A stretch of 64,000 nt of DNA from JAFKFI01 sp963795435 (GCA_963795435.1 CAWCHV010000007.1:1116001-1180000), one strand, 5' to 3'. Numbered from the stretch's first letter, positions 9,326 through 22,993 are shown. Made by a program: numbers and translations. The notes: generated by a model not told the origin, from the letters alone.

Positions 9326-9544
9326 ATGTCGAAAGAAGACATGATCGAGTTCAGCGGCATGGTGATGGAGCTTCTGCCCAACGCCATGTTCCGCGTGAAG
9401 CTGGACAACGAGCACACCATCCTGGCCCACACCAGCGGCAAGATGCGGAAGAACCGGATCCGCGTCTTGGCCGGGGATCGTGTGAACGTCGAGATGACGC
9501 CTTACGACCTCAGCAAGGGTCGGATCACGTTTCGATTCAAGTAG
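9326..9544 (+). CDS. infA: Translation initiation factor IF-1
   Basis: Encodes 72 residues, starting MSKEDMIEFSG at 9326, the usual IF-1 length; the in-frame extension upstream runs through the repeat array and is not used. It is a single S1/OB-fold domain with the HTSGKMRKNRIRVLAGDRV and YDLSKGRITFR signatures. IF-1 binds the ribosomal A site during initiation. The infA-maf order is common in alphaproteobacteria. Confidence 0.97.
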   Translation: MSKEDMIEFSGMVMELLPNAMFRVKLDNEHTILAHTSGKMRKNRIRVLAGDRVNVEMTPYDLSKGRITFRFK

Positions 9545-9588
9545 CTGGGCCGATTGAACTAGCTGGACCGACGCACCGACCGAAAGAA

Positions 9589-10167
9589 GTGATCCGGCCG
9601 CGCCTGATCCTGGCGTCCGCCAGCCCGCGGCGGCTGGCCCTGCTGGCCCAGATCGGCATAACACCCGATCGGGTCCACGACCCCGAGGTCGACGAGAGTC
9701 CGCTGCCGGCCGAGCTGCCCCGACACTGCGCCGAGCGGCTTGCTCGCGCCAAGGCGGCCTGCATTTCCGAGCCCGACGGTTGTTTCATCCTAGCTGCCGA
9801 TACCGTTGTCGCGGTCGGGCGGCGAATGTTACCGAAGGCGGTTACGGCGGCCCAGGCATCATCGTGCCTCGACCTCCTCTCCGGCCGCCGGCACCGGGTC
9901 ATCACCGCGGTGGTGCTGACCGCCCCTGACGGTCGGCGATCCGAGCGGGTCGTGGAGAGCATCCTGGGTCTGTCGAGGATCACCCTCCCGCAAAAGCGAG
10001 CTTATCTTGATTCGGGCGAGTGGCACGGCAAGGCGGGCAGCTACGCGATCCAGGGCCGGGCGGCCTCATTCATCCGCTTCCTGTCGGGCAGCTACTCGAA
10101 CGTCGTCGGATTGCCGCTGTTCGAGACCGCTCAGCTGCTGCGCGGTCTGGGATGGCCGATGCCGTGA
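9589..10167 (+). CDS. maf: Maf-family nucleoside triphosphate pyrophosphatase
   Basis: Encodes 192 residues from a GTG start. Maf proteins hydrolyse non-canonical or modified NTPs (dTTP/UTP pyrophosphatase type). SASPRR is at residues 10-15, AADTVVAVG near 68, and GKAGSYAIQGRAASFI near 146, which carry the nucleotide and metal contacts. The coding end overlaps the proposed start of the RNase G gene by 16 nt. Confidence 0.92.
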   Translation: MIRPRLILASASPRRLALLAQIGITPDRVHDPEVDESPLPAELPRHCAERLARAKAACISEPDGCFILAADTVVAVGRRMLPKAVTAAQASSCLDLLSGRRHRVITAVVLTAPDGRRSERVVESILGLSRITLPQKRAYLDSGEWHGKAGSYAIQGRAASFIRFLSGSYSNVVGLPLFETAQLLRGLGWPMP

Positions 10168-11279
10168 CGACCCGTATTCTCGCCCTGTCCAGCCCGGGCG
10201 AGGTTCGTATCGCTGTGGTGCGCGGGGGCAGCGAATTGCACGATTACGCGATCTGGCGGCCCGGCGCTCCGGATGGCGTGGGCGACCTCCTGCGCGGACG
10301 GGTCAGCGCGAGAGTTCCCGCAATGGCGGGCTGCTTCGTCGCCCTACCGGGTGCCGAGGGCTTCCTGCCGGACAGCGAAGGCGGCAGGGGCGTCAGCGAG
10401 GGGACCGTCCTTGCGGTGCGCGTTACCCGCTCCGCGCAGGGCGGCAAGGGTCCGCGCCTCACCGCAAACCTGTCCGACCCCGACCGCGAGATCGTCGGAA
10501 ACGGGCCGCCTGCCCTGCTGCGCGGCGGCCCCGGCGGGGTTGAGATCATGGCCGACCGCTATCCCGAGGCCGCGATCCTGGCCGACGATCCGGCGCTCGT
10601 TGCTCTCCTGCGGCCGCGCTTCGGCGACCGCATCAGCGTGACGCACGAGCCTGGCAGCGATGCCGTGGAGACAGCGATCGACGAACTCGCCTTATCTGAA
10701 ATCGCGCTGCCGTCCGGCGGCCGCCTGCATATCCAACCGACCCCGGCCTTGGTGGCAATCGATGTCGACACGGGCGGCGCCTCGTCCGGCCGGCGGGACA
10801 AGGCCGCCTCGCAGCTTGGGTTCAATCGCGAGATCCTGCCGGTGACCGCACGGCAGATCAGGCTACGCAATCTGTCGGGCGCGATCCTGGTCGATCTCGC
10901 CGGCCTGTCGCCGCGCCGCCGCCTGGCGCTTGAGTCCCAGTTTTTCGAATTGCTGCGGCAGGATCCGCTGCGGCCGCGCTTCCTCGGGTTCACCGCCCTG
11001 GGCCTCGCCGAGATCGTGCGGCCGCGCGTGCATCCGCCGCTGCACGAACTCCTCCGCGGTCCGCACGCGGCCGGGCTGTCCGCCCTGCGTCACGCGGCCC
11101 GCCAGTCTGCCTCTCACCCCGACCGCGCGCCGATACTGCGGGCGGCGCCCGCGATAATCGCCGCGCTGCAAGCCGATCCGGTCGCACTGCCCGATCTTGC
11201 ACGACGAACCGGCCGTCCCTTGATCCTCCGCAGCGATCCCACGCTGCGCTCCTGCGGGTGGGTAATGGAGAGGACCTGA
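10152..11279 (+). CDS. rng: Ribonuclease E/G family protein (compact form)
   Basis: Encodes about 375 residues, starting MADAVTTRILALSS at 10152 or at the GTG at 10164. It has the RNase E/G core: an S1-like RNA-binding region (LLRGRV near residue 37 through LPGAEGFLPDSE), then the catalytic DNase-I-like segment IDVDTGG near 203 and ILVDLAGL near 247, which supply the Mg ligands. It is shorter than E. coli RNase G and lacks the RNase E scaffold tail, as in many Rhodospirillales. A role in RNA processing or decay is inferred. It is followed one base later by yacG. Confidence 0.85.
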   Translation: MADAVTTRILALSSPGEVRIAVVRGGSELHDYAIWRPGAPDGVGDLLRGRVSARVPAMAGCFVALPGAEGFLPDSEGGRGVSEGTVLAVRVTRSAQGGKGPRLTANLSDPDREIVGNGPPALLRGGPGGVEIMADRYPEAAILADDPALVALLRPRFGDRISVTHEPGSDAVETAIDELALSEIALPSGGRLHIQPTPALVAIDVDTGGASSGRRDKAASQLGFNREILPVTARQIRLRNLSGAILVDLAGLSPRRRLALESQFFELLRQDPLRPRFLGFTALGLAEIVRPRVHPPLHELLRGPHAAGLSALRHAARQSASHPDRAPILRAAPAIIAALQADPVALPDLARRTGRPLILRSDPTLRSCGWVMERT

Positions 11280-11280
11280 C

Positions 11281-11460
11281 ATGACGCACGCCAAACCATG
11301 CCCGGTCTGCGGAAAGCCGGCTCAGTCGCGCTTTCGGCCATTTTGCAGCGCACGCTGCACCGAGGTCGATCTCGGCCGCTGGTTCACCGGGCAATACCGC
11401 ATCCCGGTCCGCGAGGATGAGGGGGACGCGGAGGGATTCTCGCGGGAATCGCCGGACTGA
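11281..11460 (+). CDS. yacG: DNA gyrase inhibitor YacG (zinc-ribbon protein)
   Basis: A 59-residue protein, MTHAKPCPVCGKP onward, with four cysteines in the C-x2-C ... C-x3-C arrangement (CPVC at 7-10, then CSARC at 22-26) and the SARCTEVDLGRWFTG segment typical of YacG. Relatives bind zinc and the GyrB subunit and inhibit gyrase. The ATG lies one base after the RNase G stop, so the pair is almost certainly co-translated. Confidence 0.9.
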   Translation: MTHAKPCPVCGKPAQSRFRPFCSARCTEVDLGRWFTGQYRIPVREDEGDAEGFSRESPD

Positions 11461-11557
11461 CGGCGAGAACGCGCCCGAGCGGTTCGCCCGGCCCGCTGAC
11501 CGTGGCTTGATCGCGCGGCGGCGTTGGGTTATGGCCTGCGCCTCAACGGTGCCTGCT

Positions 11558-11633
11558 GCCCAGGTAGCTCAGTTGGTAGAGCATGCGACTGAAAATCGCA
11601 GTGTCGGTGGTTCGATTCCGCCCCTGGGCACCA
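11558..11633 (+). tRNA. tRNA-Phe (anticodon GAA)
   Basis: Acceptor stem GCCCAGG/CCTGGGC, D arm AGCTCAGTTGGTAGAGC, anticodon stem TGCGA/TCGCA with loop CTGAAAA (anticodon GAA), T loop TTCGATT. CCA is encoded at 11631-11633. Confidence 0.97.
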
Positions 11634-11859
11634 TTGCGTTTGAGCAAATGATTTATCCTTCAACGGGCTAAGGCCGATTTCCGTCCCGCTCCGGCGCTTA
11701 CACCGTCAAAGCGGGACACCTTTCCCTCGGTTGTTCTGCCGAGAGTCGCGACATGGCGGAATCCGCCATGAACGCCGCGCACCATTCGGGTATGAGAATA
11801 GCGAATCGACCGCGACGGCTCTCCGGTCGAAGTGATGCTGAGCCCGCCACGGTCAGGGG

Positions 11860-12007
11860 AACCCGCCTGAGTGATGGCGTTGAGGAGGAAGGCGTCGTCC
11901 CATTCGGCGGATTTTCGTTTGACGGCGAGGCTTTGCTTGCCCGGGGCGGATCGCAGCAGGTTGAGGGCGATGTGGCGGACGGTTGGCGGGTCCCGCCCGG
12001 CGGGCAT
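11860..12007 (-). pseudogene. ISAs1-family transposase, C-terminal remnant
   Basis: About 49 codons read RDPPTVRHIALNLLRSAPGK and end near AEWDDAFLLNAI. This matches the characteristic C-terminal end of ISAs1-type (H-repeat-associated) transposases, in which RHIALNLL and GWDDxxLL are conserved. Nothing of the catalytic domain is present. The fragment abuts, at about 12007, the broken helicase sequence, which suggests that an insertion and later deletion removed the helicase C-terminus. Confidence 0.65.
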
Positions 12008-13560
12008 CGCCGCGAAGATGCGCCCACGCCATGGGCGGCACTGAGGGGGCTTCTACCGGAGATCGCAGCGGAACCAGCTGGCCGCGGTAGACGAGCTCAT
12101 TGCAATAGCCGATGACCTGCGGCACGGAGCGTAGGGATGCCGCAGCATGATGCCGGGCAGGGCACCCCCGTCCTCAGAGGAGGCAGTCACGCGCTGGAAC
12201 AGGCGCATGACCGAACCGCCAGCATGATCCAGCCCCATCACGCGAAAGTTTGTCGCACGTCGTCGAGTCTGCGCCCGCGGCGCTCATCAGCGCGCTATCA
12301 GCCACATCCGAGAAGCTGGGAATCGGTTCCAGCTGGTGGATATCGCCTACCGCCACCGCCCGCCGCGCAAGGCCGAGCAGAAGCAGACCATGGTCGGGCA
12401 GGACCTGTCCGGCCTCATCATAGATTAGCAGATCGATCGGAAGGGAGAGCGGGCGGGCGGCTGGGCCTGGCCATCAAAGAAGCAGCCGTAATTGGCCGCT
12501 TTGCAGACTGTGCTGACGATGCAGGGCGCCAGCAACGCCAGGGCCTCGAGCAGACGGGGGCGCAAATCTCTCATCTTGATGCGCTTACCCTGAGCCCAAG
12601 CTGGGTCCCACTTCTCCACGCGCGCCAGGAACTCGGCCTCCCGCAGCCGCATGGCGAAGTCGAAAGCGAGCGCCCGCTCCTGCAGGTCTAGTCGTCGCTG
12701 CACAGCGTCCACATGGTCGGCAGCGTGCGGGTCGCTCCAGCTGGCCATCCAGGCACGGACCTCGGTATCGGCAGCGGCCCAGACCCGCAGATCGGCCCGG
12801 ATTCCATCCGCCTCCCGCTGCGCGGCGCACGCTGCCTCCTGCCGGGCACGTCCGGCGGCGCGGGTGCCGGCCGCCTCTAAGCGCAGGGTGGCGATCCGGG
12901 CGGCGAACACCGCATCTACGGCATCGCGCACATCGCCTCGGGAGGCCGGCACCGGGGCATCCGCGCCAAGGTAGCCCAGCGTCACCACAGACTTGCACAG
13001 CCGGGCCGCGCGCTTTCGCCTCCACAGCCTTTAGTGGGCAACACAGCCGCATCCAGAGCGGGTGCAAGCCGGCCCGCTTGCGCAGCATGTCCAGCGCGCC
13101 TTGCTGCTCGCCAGTTATGGCAGCACCCCGGCGTCCAGCTCGTCGCCGGCGGCGATGAGCTGCTGCGCCTCAGTCTGGGCCAGCATCACGGTCGCCTCGG
13201 CTGCCGTGGCCGTCCTAGCGGCGGCCTCCGCCTCGCGCAGATGCCTCCGGGCCAAAGTGGCCCGTGTGTCACGGGCTCGAATCTGTTTCCACACAGTCCC
13301 GCAGCCTCGCTCTCAAGGTCGCCCGCCCGAGCGGCCTTGACTGAAAGCTCCCCCTCGTCTTCGCCGTGGGATTTCCGCCAAGCCGAGTAGTTGCGCAAGA
13401 AAATGTTGCGCGCCTCTTCCGCATACGCTGGCGCGAAGACACGGGTAATGAGCGGGGCTAATAGCATCATCCCTGACGCGCTTTCCGCCGCCTTTTGGCT
13501 CGCGTCATAGGCGGCCAATTGCGGCAGGCCAGGCATCCAACGCCGGCGCAGCAGGGGCAC
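12008..13560 (-). pseudogene. SF1-type helicase / AAA ATPase, heavily decayed
   Basis: Fragments in all three minus-strand frames line up as one protein. Residues of an alanine/glutamate-rich coiled coil (about 12600-13300) are followed by APCIVSTVCK, then the Walker-B-like DLLIYDEAGQVLPD at about 12400, the SF1 motif VGDIHQLEPIPSFSD at about 12330, and PQVIGYCNELVYRGQLVPLR at about 12070. This is the order found in AAA_11/AAA_12 DNA or RNA helicases. At least three frameshifts break it, and the Walker A region was not found. The C-terminal RecA-like domain is lost at the transposase remnant. It is non-functional as it stands. Confidence 0.65.
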
Positions 13561-13574
13561 GTTCTCGCTGCCGA

Positions 13575-13844
13575 TGGGTCGACGACCTCGGCGTTCTCGA
13601 GCCGCTTGGCCAGAAAACGCGCCCGGCGATCGATCTCGCGCCGCCGTTGCTTGCCGTACTGGTAGTCGGCGTTCTCGCTGCGATCGGCGTTGGCCGCAGC
13701 CCAGGAGACGATATCAACCACCCGCGGCCATTCGACCCGCATCAGCCCGGCGAACTCTTGCGTCAGCCGGGTGTGCCCCTCGGGGGTCATGTAAACCTTG
13801 CCGCCCAACGCGAGTCGAGGCACGGCGTCATCCATCTCGACCAT
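13575..13844 (-). pseudogene. greB: Transcription elongation factor GreB, N-terminal half only
   Basis: Residues 14-90 (KVYMTPEGHTRLTQEF through DRSENADYQYGKQRRREIDR to NAEVVDP) match the coiled-coil domain of GreB, which inserts into the RNA polymerase secondary channel. The acidic tip D-R-S-E-N-A-D is intact. The FKBP-like C-terminal domain is absent: after about residue 90 the frame runs into unrelated sequence and stops at 13467 (125 codons in all). A truncated Gre coiled coil is unlikely to work as a normal cleavage factor. Confidence 0.75.
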
Positions 13845-14003
13845 CGGGTTCGCTGATTCTCCTGGCCGCGGCTCACGGGTGAGCCTCGTCCGGCCTTCGC
13901 TGTCGGACTTGGAACCGCTATTCCAGCGATCTATCCCATTGTTCGACGTGCTGAACAGCGTCGCGCTGCCCCCGTATGGGGTGAACAGGTAGCGGAGAGC
14001 GCC

Positions 14004-14589
14004 ATGAACGAGGCAGAAAACAGAGTAGCGATCGTCACCGGCGCATCGCGCGGCATCGGCGCTGCGGTTGCCGAACGCCTGGCGGGGGACGGCTTCGCGG
14101 TCCTGGTGAACTTCGCCGGACAGGCGGCTCCCGCAGAAGCACTGGTCCGCAGGATCGAGGGGGGTGGGGGTCGCGCGCTGCGAGTGCAGGCCGACGTCAG
14201 CGACCCTAGTGCCGTGCGCCGGATGTTCGACGCGGCGGAGGCCGCGTTGGGTGGCGTGGACGTGCTGGTCAACAACGCCGGGATCATGATCCTGTCCACC
14301 GTTGCAGAGACCGACGACGCGGCCTTTGACCGGCAGATCGCGGTCAACCTGAAGGGCACGTTCAACACGCTGCGGGAGGCCGCGACCCGGCTGCGGTCCG
14401 GCGGCCGCATCATCAACTTCTCCTCCAGCGTCACCGGCCTGTTGCAGCCGACCTACGCTGCCTACGCGGCGACCAAGGCAGCCGTCGAGGCGATGACGAG
14501 CATTCTGGCGAAGGAGCTGCGTGGGAAAGCCATCACCGTCAACGCCGTCGCTCCCGGGCCGACCGCGACCGATCTGTTTCTCAACGGTA
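14004..14589 (+). pseudogene. SDR-family oxidoreductase, N-terminal part (split by IS630)
   Basis: Encodes the Rossmann fold of a short-chain dehydrogenase: TGASRGIGAAVAERL near residue 12, NNAGIMI near 91, and Tyr/Lys in YAAYAATKAAVEAM near 155. The frame is disrupted after TDLFLNG, where an IS630-family element begins, so the last ~50 residues lie beyond the element at 15752-15906. Before insertion it would have been a normal NAD(P)-dependent SDR of about 245 residues. The ATG at 14004 follows GGAGAGC. Confidence 0.9.
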
Positions 14590-15751
14590 ATACCAAGGCT
14601 TCGAGATTGTGAACTCGAGGGGCTTCCCCGACGCGGCGGCGTTCTGATTCAAGACGGCGAACGCAGGAGTTCGCCATGCCGATCCCGCTTCGGGCCGATT
14701 TTGATGCGTCGCAGCTGCGGTCCGCTGCCCGCCGGAGCAAGGACGGTCCGCAGGCGCGGCGATTGCTGGCGTTGGCGGCGATCTACGATGGTGCGAGCCG
14801 CACGGAGGCGGCCCGGATCGGCGGTGTGACGTTGCAGATCGTGCGCGACTGGGTGGTCAAGCTCAACACCCATGGCCCGGACGGCCTGGTCGATCGCAAG
14901 GCGCCCGGTCAGCCGTCGCGGCTGAACGACAGGCACCGCGCGGCGCTGGCCGAGATGATCGAGAGCGGGCCGATCCCCGCGATTCATGGCGTGGTGCGTT
15001 GGCGCATCATCGACCTGTGCCAATGGGTCTGGGACGAGTTCCAGGTCACCATCGCCAAGCAGACGCTCGGCCGCGAGCTGCGCGCGATGGGGTATCGCAA
15101 GCTGTCCGCGCGTCCGCGTCATCACGCGCAGGCCGAGGGCGCCATCGAGGCTTTTAAAAAAGCTTCCCCGCGCAGCTGGACGCGATCGCGCGCCAGAAGG
15201 GCGTCGCTCCCGGCGATGTAGAGATCTGGTTCGGCGATGAAGCGCGCATCGGTCAGAAAAACAAGATCACGCGACGCTGGGCGAAACGCGGCACCCGGCC
15301 ATCCGCCCCACACGACCAGCGCACGGCCTCGACCTACATCTTCGGTGCCATCTGCCCCAAAGAGGGCAAGAGCGTCGGCCTGATCCTGCCCTGGTGCAAC
15401 ACCGAGGCGATGGGCCTGCATCTGGCGGCGATCTCGGCGCAGGTCGCGCCCGGACGGCACGCGGCGCTTCTTGTCGATCAAGCCGGATGGCACACGTCCG
15501 AGAAGCTCGTCGTGCCCGACAACCTCACAATCGTGTCGCTGCCCGCCAAATGCCCAGAGCTGAACCCGCAAGAGAACGTGTGGGAGTTCATGCGCGACAA
15601 CTGGCTCTCCAACCGAGTGTTCACCTGCTACGACAACCTGGTCGACCATTGCTGCGACGCCTGGAACAAACTCGTCGATCAACCTTGGAGAATCATGTCC
15701 CTTGGGCTGCGAGACTGGGCGCATGGGTACTAATCAGAGAGTCCTGGTATA
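14588..15751 (+). mobile_element. IS630-family insertion sequence
   Basis: About 1.16 kb inserted in the SDR gene at a TA-containing site. The ends form an imperfect inverted repeat of about 27 bp: the left end starts TAATACCAAGGC and the right end, read inward on the minus strand, starts TTATACCAGGAC. Removing the element rejoins the SDR in frame (LFLNG then KSQEVVDHL). The exact terminal bases cannot be fixed to better than two or three positions because of the TA/AT run on both sides. Confidence 0.88.
14676..15733 (+). CDS. IS630 transposase, two frames joined by a -1 frameshift
   Basis: Frame one (14676 to about 15163) gives the helix-turn-helix half: ARIGGVTLQIVRDWVVKLN and the winged-helix region. 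Frame two (to 15733) gives the DDE catalytic half: WFGDEARIG, LLVDQAGWHT and CPELNPQENVWEF carry the D, D and E. The switch occurs at TTTTAAAAAAGC (15151-15162). Slipping back one base on the A6 run gives EAFKKSFPAQLDAI, which restores one continuous protein of about 350 residues. Slippage at A-runs is known for IS630 elements. I see no other lesion, so the element may be active. Confidence 0.85.
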
Positions 15752-15906
15752 AGTCACAGGAGGTCGTCGACCATCTTGCCAAGCTCGCGCCGCTCGAGCG
15801 ACTGGGGCAGCCCGCCGACATCGCTGCTACGGTGGCCTTCCTCGCCGGGCCGGATGGTGGCTGGATTAACGGTGAGGTTCTCCGCGCGAATGGCGGCATC
15901 ATCTGA
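15752..15906 (+). pseudogene. SDR-family oxidoreductase, C-terminal part (split by IS630)
   Basis: Continues the SDR begun at 14004: SQEVVDHLAKLAPLERLGQP through FLAGPDGGWINGEVLRANGG, the standard SDR C-terminal end. It has no start codon of its own and is only expressed, if at all, as a fusion with sequence of the element. Confidence 0.88.
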
Positions 15907-16334
15907 TCGCGCCCGATATGGCCTGTACGAAGTGACGCGGAGGAGGACGTGACTCGCCGGGCGAAGCGATCTTCAAAACTCGGGACGACACTGTGTTGCA
16001 AGTCATCGCGGAAGCGAGCCGATGAGCGCCAAGGCACAAGGAAAACTGCTGCTCATTGGACCGCGGCCATGCGGCGCGCGCTCGGGTGCGCTGCGACGCC
16101 GACCGCATCTTCGTCGTCCAGGAGCGCCGGATGGGCCTGATTCGTAACACACAATCGACCTTAGTTGCGCGGGCTCGCGTGCCAGTGGACGCCCCCAAGT
16201 GGAACCGACACAGCCTTCGTGACCGCTTCCGAGAAGTGTCTTTTCACCTGCGCCTTCCGAAACAGCACGCATGAAAGAAGAGGAAAGAATACTGCGTGCG
16301 GTGGGGCCTCATGGCTCAGCGGCGGGGAGAAGAA
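15907..16334. other. Intergenic stretch with no recognised gene
   Basis: 428 bp between the split SDR and the groEL terminator. Short open frames exist on both strands, but none has a recognisable motif, ribosome binding site or typical codon pattern. It may be further decayed sequence belonging to the disrupted region on its left. Confidence 0.5.
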
Positions 16335-16365
16335 GGCACTCGACCGGATTGCCCGACCGAGTGCC
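16335..16365 (-). terminator. Rho-independent terminator of groESL
   Basis: On the minus strand, 27 bp after the groEL stop, an 8-bp perfect stem GGCACTCG/CGAGTGCC with a GC-rich interior is followed by TTCTTCT. This is a typical intrinsic terminator. Confidence 0.75.
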
Positions 16366-16392
16366 TCGCTCAACAGACGCCGTCGTTCGTGG

Positions 16393-18036
<1,644 letters not shown>

Positions 18037-18087
18037 AGTGAGTGTCCTTCCGCGATTCTTATCGACTGATCTTGTTGGGCGCCTGGA

Positions 18088-18405
18088 TCAGGCCGCCTTC
18101 TTCTTCGCCGCCGGAGCGCCCTCGATGATGCCCATGATGTCGCTCTCCCTCATGATGAGGAGCTCCTCGCCATCGAGCTTCACCTCGGTGCCCGACCATT
18201 TGCCGAACAGGATGCGGTCGCCGGCCTTGACGTCGAGCGGCACGATCTGGCCCTGCTCGTCGCGCGCACCGGGGCCGACGGCGATGACTTCACCTTCCAT
18301 CGGCTTTTCCTGCGCGGTGTCGGGTATGATGATGCCACCCCCGGTCTTTTCCTCGGCATTCAGCCGACGGATCACGACCCGATCGTGCAGCGGACGAAAA
18401 TTCAT
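18088..18405 (-). CDS. groES: 10-kDa co-chaperonin GroES
   Basis: Encodes 105 residues beginning MNFRPLHDRVVIRRL. The mobile loop EEKTGGGIIIPDTAQEKP at about 18-35 contacts GroEL, and the roof and core segments VGPGARDEQG and GDRILFGKWSGTEVK follow. The GGGAGGAT ribosome binding site is directly upstream. It is the first gene of the operon. Confidence 0.98.
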   Translation of the reverse strand: MNFRPLHDRVVIRRLNAEEKTGGGIIIPDTAQEKPMEGEVIAVGPGARDEQGQIVPLDVKAGDRILFGKWSGTEVKLDGEELLIMRESDIMGIIEGAPAAKKKAA

Positions 18406-18471
18406 GGGATCCTCCCAGTGCTGAAGCTTTGCGACCGGTGCAACGCCAATGACCCTACCAGTCGCGATCTT

Positions 18472-18498
18472 TTAGCAGTCTCGCCAATTGAGTGCCAA
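18472..18498 (-). promoter_or_regulatory. CIRCE operator overlapping the groESL promoter
   Basis: On the minus strand the arms TTGGCACTC and GACTGCTAA are separated by exactly 9 bp. Each arm differs by one base from the CIRCE consensus (TTAGCACTC-N9-GAGTGCTAA), the HrcA repressor site. A candidate promoter TTGGCA-N17-CTAAAA lies inside the same segment, 67-94 bp before the groES start, so repressor and RNA polymerase would compete. Heat-shock induction through HrcA is inferred from this site. Confidence 0.88.
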
Positions 18499-18716
18499 TC
18501 AATGAGCAAGGAGCGCGATTTGGTGCGGGGCGGTGCGGCAGCTCGCATCAGTGAGGGGCAGATCAGCGGATCAAGCCGCCTGCGGAATGACGGCTCGTTG
18601 AATGCGGGTAAGAGCAGCGCGGCTCTCGTGACAGCCTCCAAGGGCACACAGATCGAAACCGCCGTCAGGGCAACAAATCGAGTACATCGCTACGAATTGA
18701 GAATGCTAGTCGTAGT

Positions 18717-19076
18717 TTGCAGGGTTGCTTGCGCGTAGGAGGATCGTCCTGGACATCGCCTTACCGGCTGAGGGAGGTTCTAGTCGCTAGAGGAATCGTT
18801 CTCGTGTTGTTCAGCGCTCTCGGCCTTAGTGCGTGCACGGCAACATATCCGGCTTACCCGATTGTCCCGGCACCACGGCCTGAGATGGTGCCGGCGCCGC
18901 CCCGGTCTTCGGTGTCCCTGATCTGGAAGCCCGGACATTATGACTGGGACGGTGCGCAATACGTGTGGGTAAGCGGAGAATGGGTGGAGCGGGCCGGGCA
19001 CGGAAGCCTATGGCAGGACGGCTACTGGCAGCGGCAGGGGCTTGCATACGTCTGGGTGCCAGCGCACTGGATGTGA
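18717..19076 (+). CDS. YXWXXGXW-repeat lipoprotein-like protein
   Basis: At most 119 residues. A hydrophobic segment GIVLVLFSALGLSAC ends in a lipobox-like LSAC, suggesting a lipoprotein. The mature part carries tryptophan/tyrosine-rich repeats, YVWVSGEWV and YVWVPAHW, of the WXXGXW type often seen in small proteobacterial envelope proteins. The start is uncertain: the frame opens at a TTG at 18717, but the signal segment would fit a start nearer 18780. The function is unknown. Confidence 0.5.
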   Translation: MQGCLRVGGSSWTSPYRLREVLVARGIVLVLFSALGLSACTATYPAYPIVPAPRPEMVPAPPRSSVSLIWKPGHYDWDGAQYVWVSGEWVERAGHGSLWQDGYWQRQGLAYVWVPAHWM

Positions 19077-19265
19077 CCCGCTCTGGTAGCCTGACAACGA
19101 GGCCGCAAACCCAGCACCAAAGTCGGGCAGTGCCAAGTCTCCGAGGACCTTGCGAGTAATTTCTGCAGAGGCAGCGCCGGCGGCTGAGATGGAGCGACAC
19201 GACCGTAAGGAGAGGCGACGCGAGAAGTGCATACGCCAATCCGTTAACTTAATTGGAGGTCCCAG

Positions 19266-19553
19266 ATGAAACTGAACCATCTGCTCCTTGCGGCCGGGCT
19301 GTTCGCCGCGCCGGCGGTAGCGCAGCCAATTCTCATACCGCTCTCTCCACAGCCGCAGCGAGAGCCTCCGCCGCCCCCGCCACCCTCGCCTGTTCCGGTC
19401 GCCCCACCACAAGCAGGTGCGTCCGCGGCCGCTTCGGACAGGCTGCGAAGTCCGGGCGCGAACGTACGCGACGAGCCGCGTGGCGGCGACACGAACGTGT
19501 CCAGAACGCCACAGAATGAGCCAGGGAGCATCGCCGGTTCGCCGGAGCGCTAA
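19266..19553 (+). CDS. Small secreted proline-rich protein
   Basis: A 95-residue protein with a clear signal peptide (MKLNHLLLAAGLFAAPAVA, cleavage before QP), then a proline-rich stretch with runs of seven and more prolines, and a polar low-complexity C-terminus. TTGGAGG stands 7 nt before the ATG. No family is recognised; it is probably periplasmic or envelope-associated. Confidence 0.6.
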   Translation: MKLNHLLLAAGLFAAPAVAQPILIPLSPQPQREPPPPPPPSPVPVAPPQAGASAAASDRLRSPGANVRDEPRGGDTNVSRTPQNEPGSIAGSPER

Positions 19554-19724
19554 CATCGTCCTTGAGCCAACCGGCGGTGTTTCGACGAAACTGTCCCGAC
19601 GCGGTCAGCGCCGCTCTTTCGACGCCCCACATTCAGACACGGGTAGGACACAGCAAAAACGCCGCCCCGGAGCAGACGGGTCGCATTTTGGTCCCCCGGT
19701 GGTCCCCCGTTTGGAGGAAGTGGG

Positions 19725-19798
<74 letters not shown>

Positions 19799-19837
19799 TT
19801 GGGTGGTGGTGGGGGGTTGGTTCCCTGGGTTGGAAGA

Positions 19838-19951
19838 CCTGGCGGCGACCTACTCTCCCGCGTCTTGGGACGCAGTACCATGGGCGCTGGGGTTTTTCAC
19901 GGCCGAGTTCGGGATGGGATCGGGTGGGGGGACCCCGCCATGGCCACCAGG
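19838..19951 (-). rRNA. rrf: 5S ribosomal RNA
   Basis: The 114-nt segment reads on the minus strand CCTGGTGGCCATGGCGGGG at the 5' end, has the conserved CCGATCCCATCCCGAACTCGG core (split here) and ends GGTCGCCGCCAGG. The terminal stem CCTGG(T)GG/CCGCCAGG closes it. The ends are estimated to within a few bases. Confidence 0.93.
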
Positions 19952-20120
19952 TCGTCCAGCCCAGGGGCCACGAGGCACGTGATCGGGGCACGTGATCGGG
20001 GCCGGCCCTGGATCGGGCGATCGGGCCCCCTCGCGCAGCGCGATGGGAGCCCTGAGGTTCTGGCTTTGGTCGTGTGCCGGTCGAGGCAATGGCCGGTGCG
20101 TCGCGGCGCTCCACAGCGGA

Positions 20121-20149
20121 GGTGTGGATGACTGCTGCGCATGGCGGGC
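20121..20149. repeat. 3' arm of the 23S precursor processing stem
   Basis: This segment and 22994-23023 are complementary over about 29 bp with a few mismatches and wobbles (core TGTGGATG ... GCATGG). They flank 23S directly and would pair in the precursor, forming the usual RNase III substrate. Confidence 0.75.
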
Positions 20150-20179
20150 GGGCCACCGAACATGTTCGATGGACCCATG

Positions 20180-22992
<2,813 letters not shown>

Positions 22993-22993
22993 T

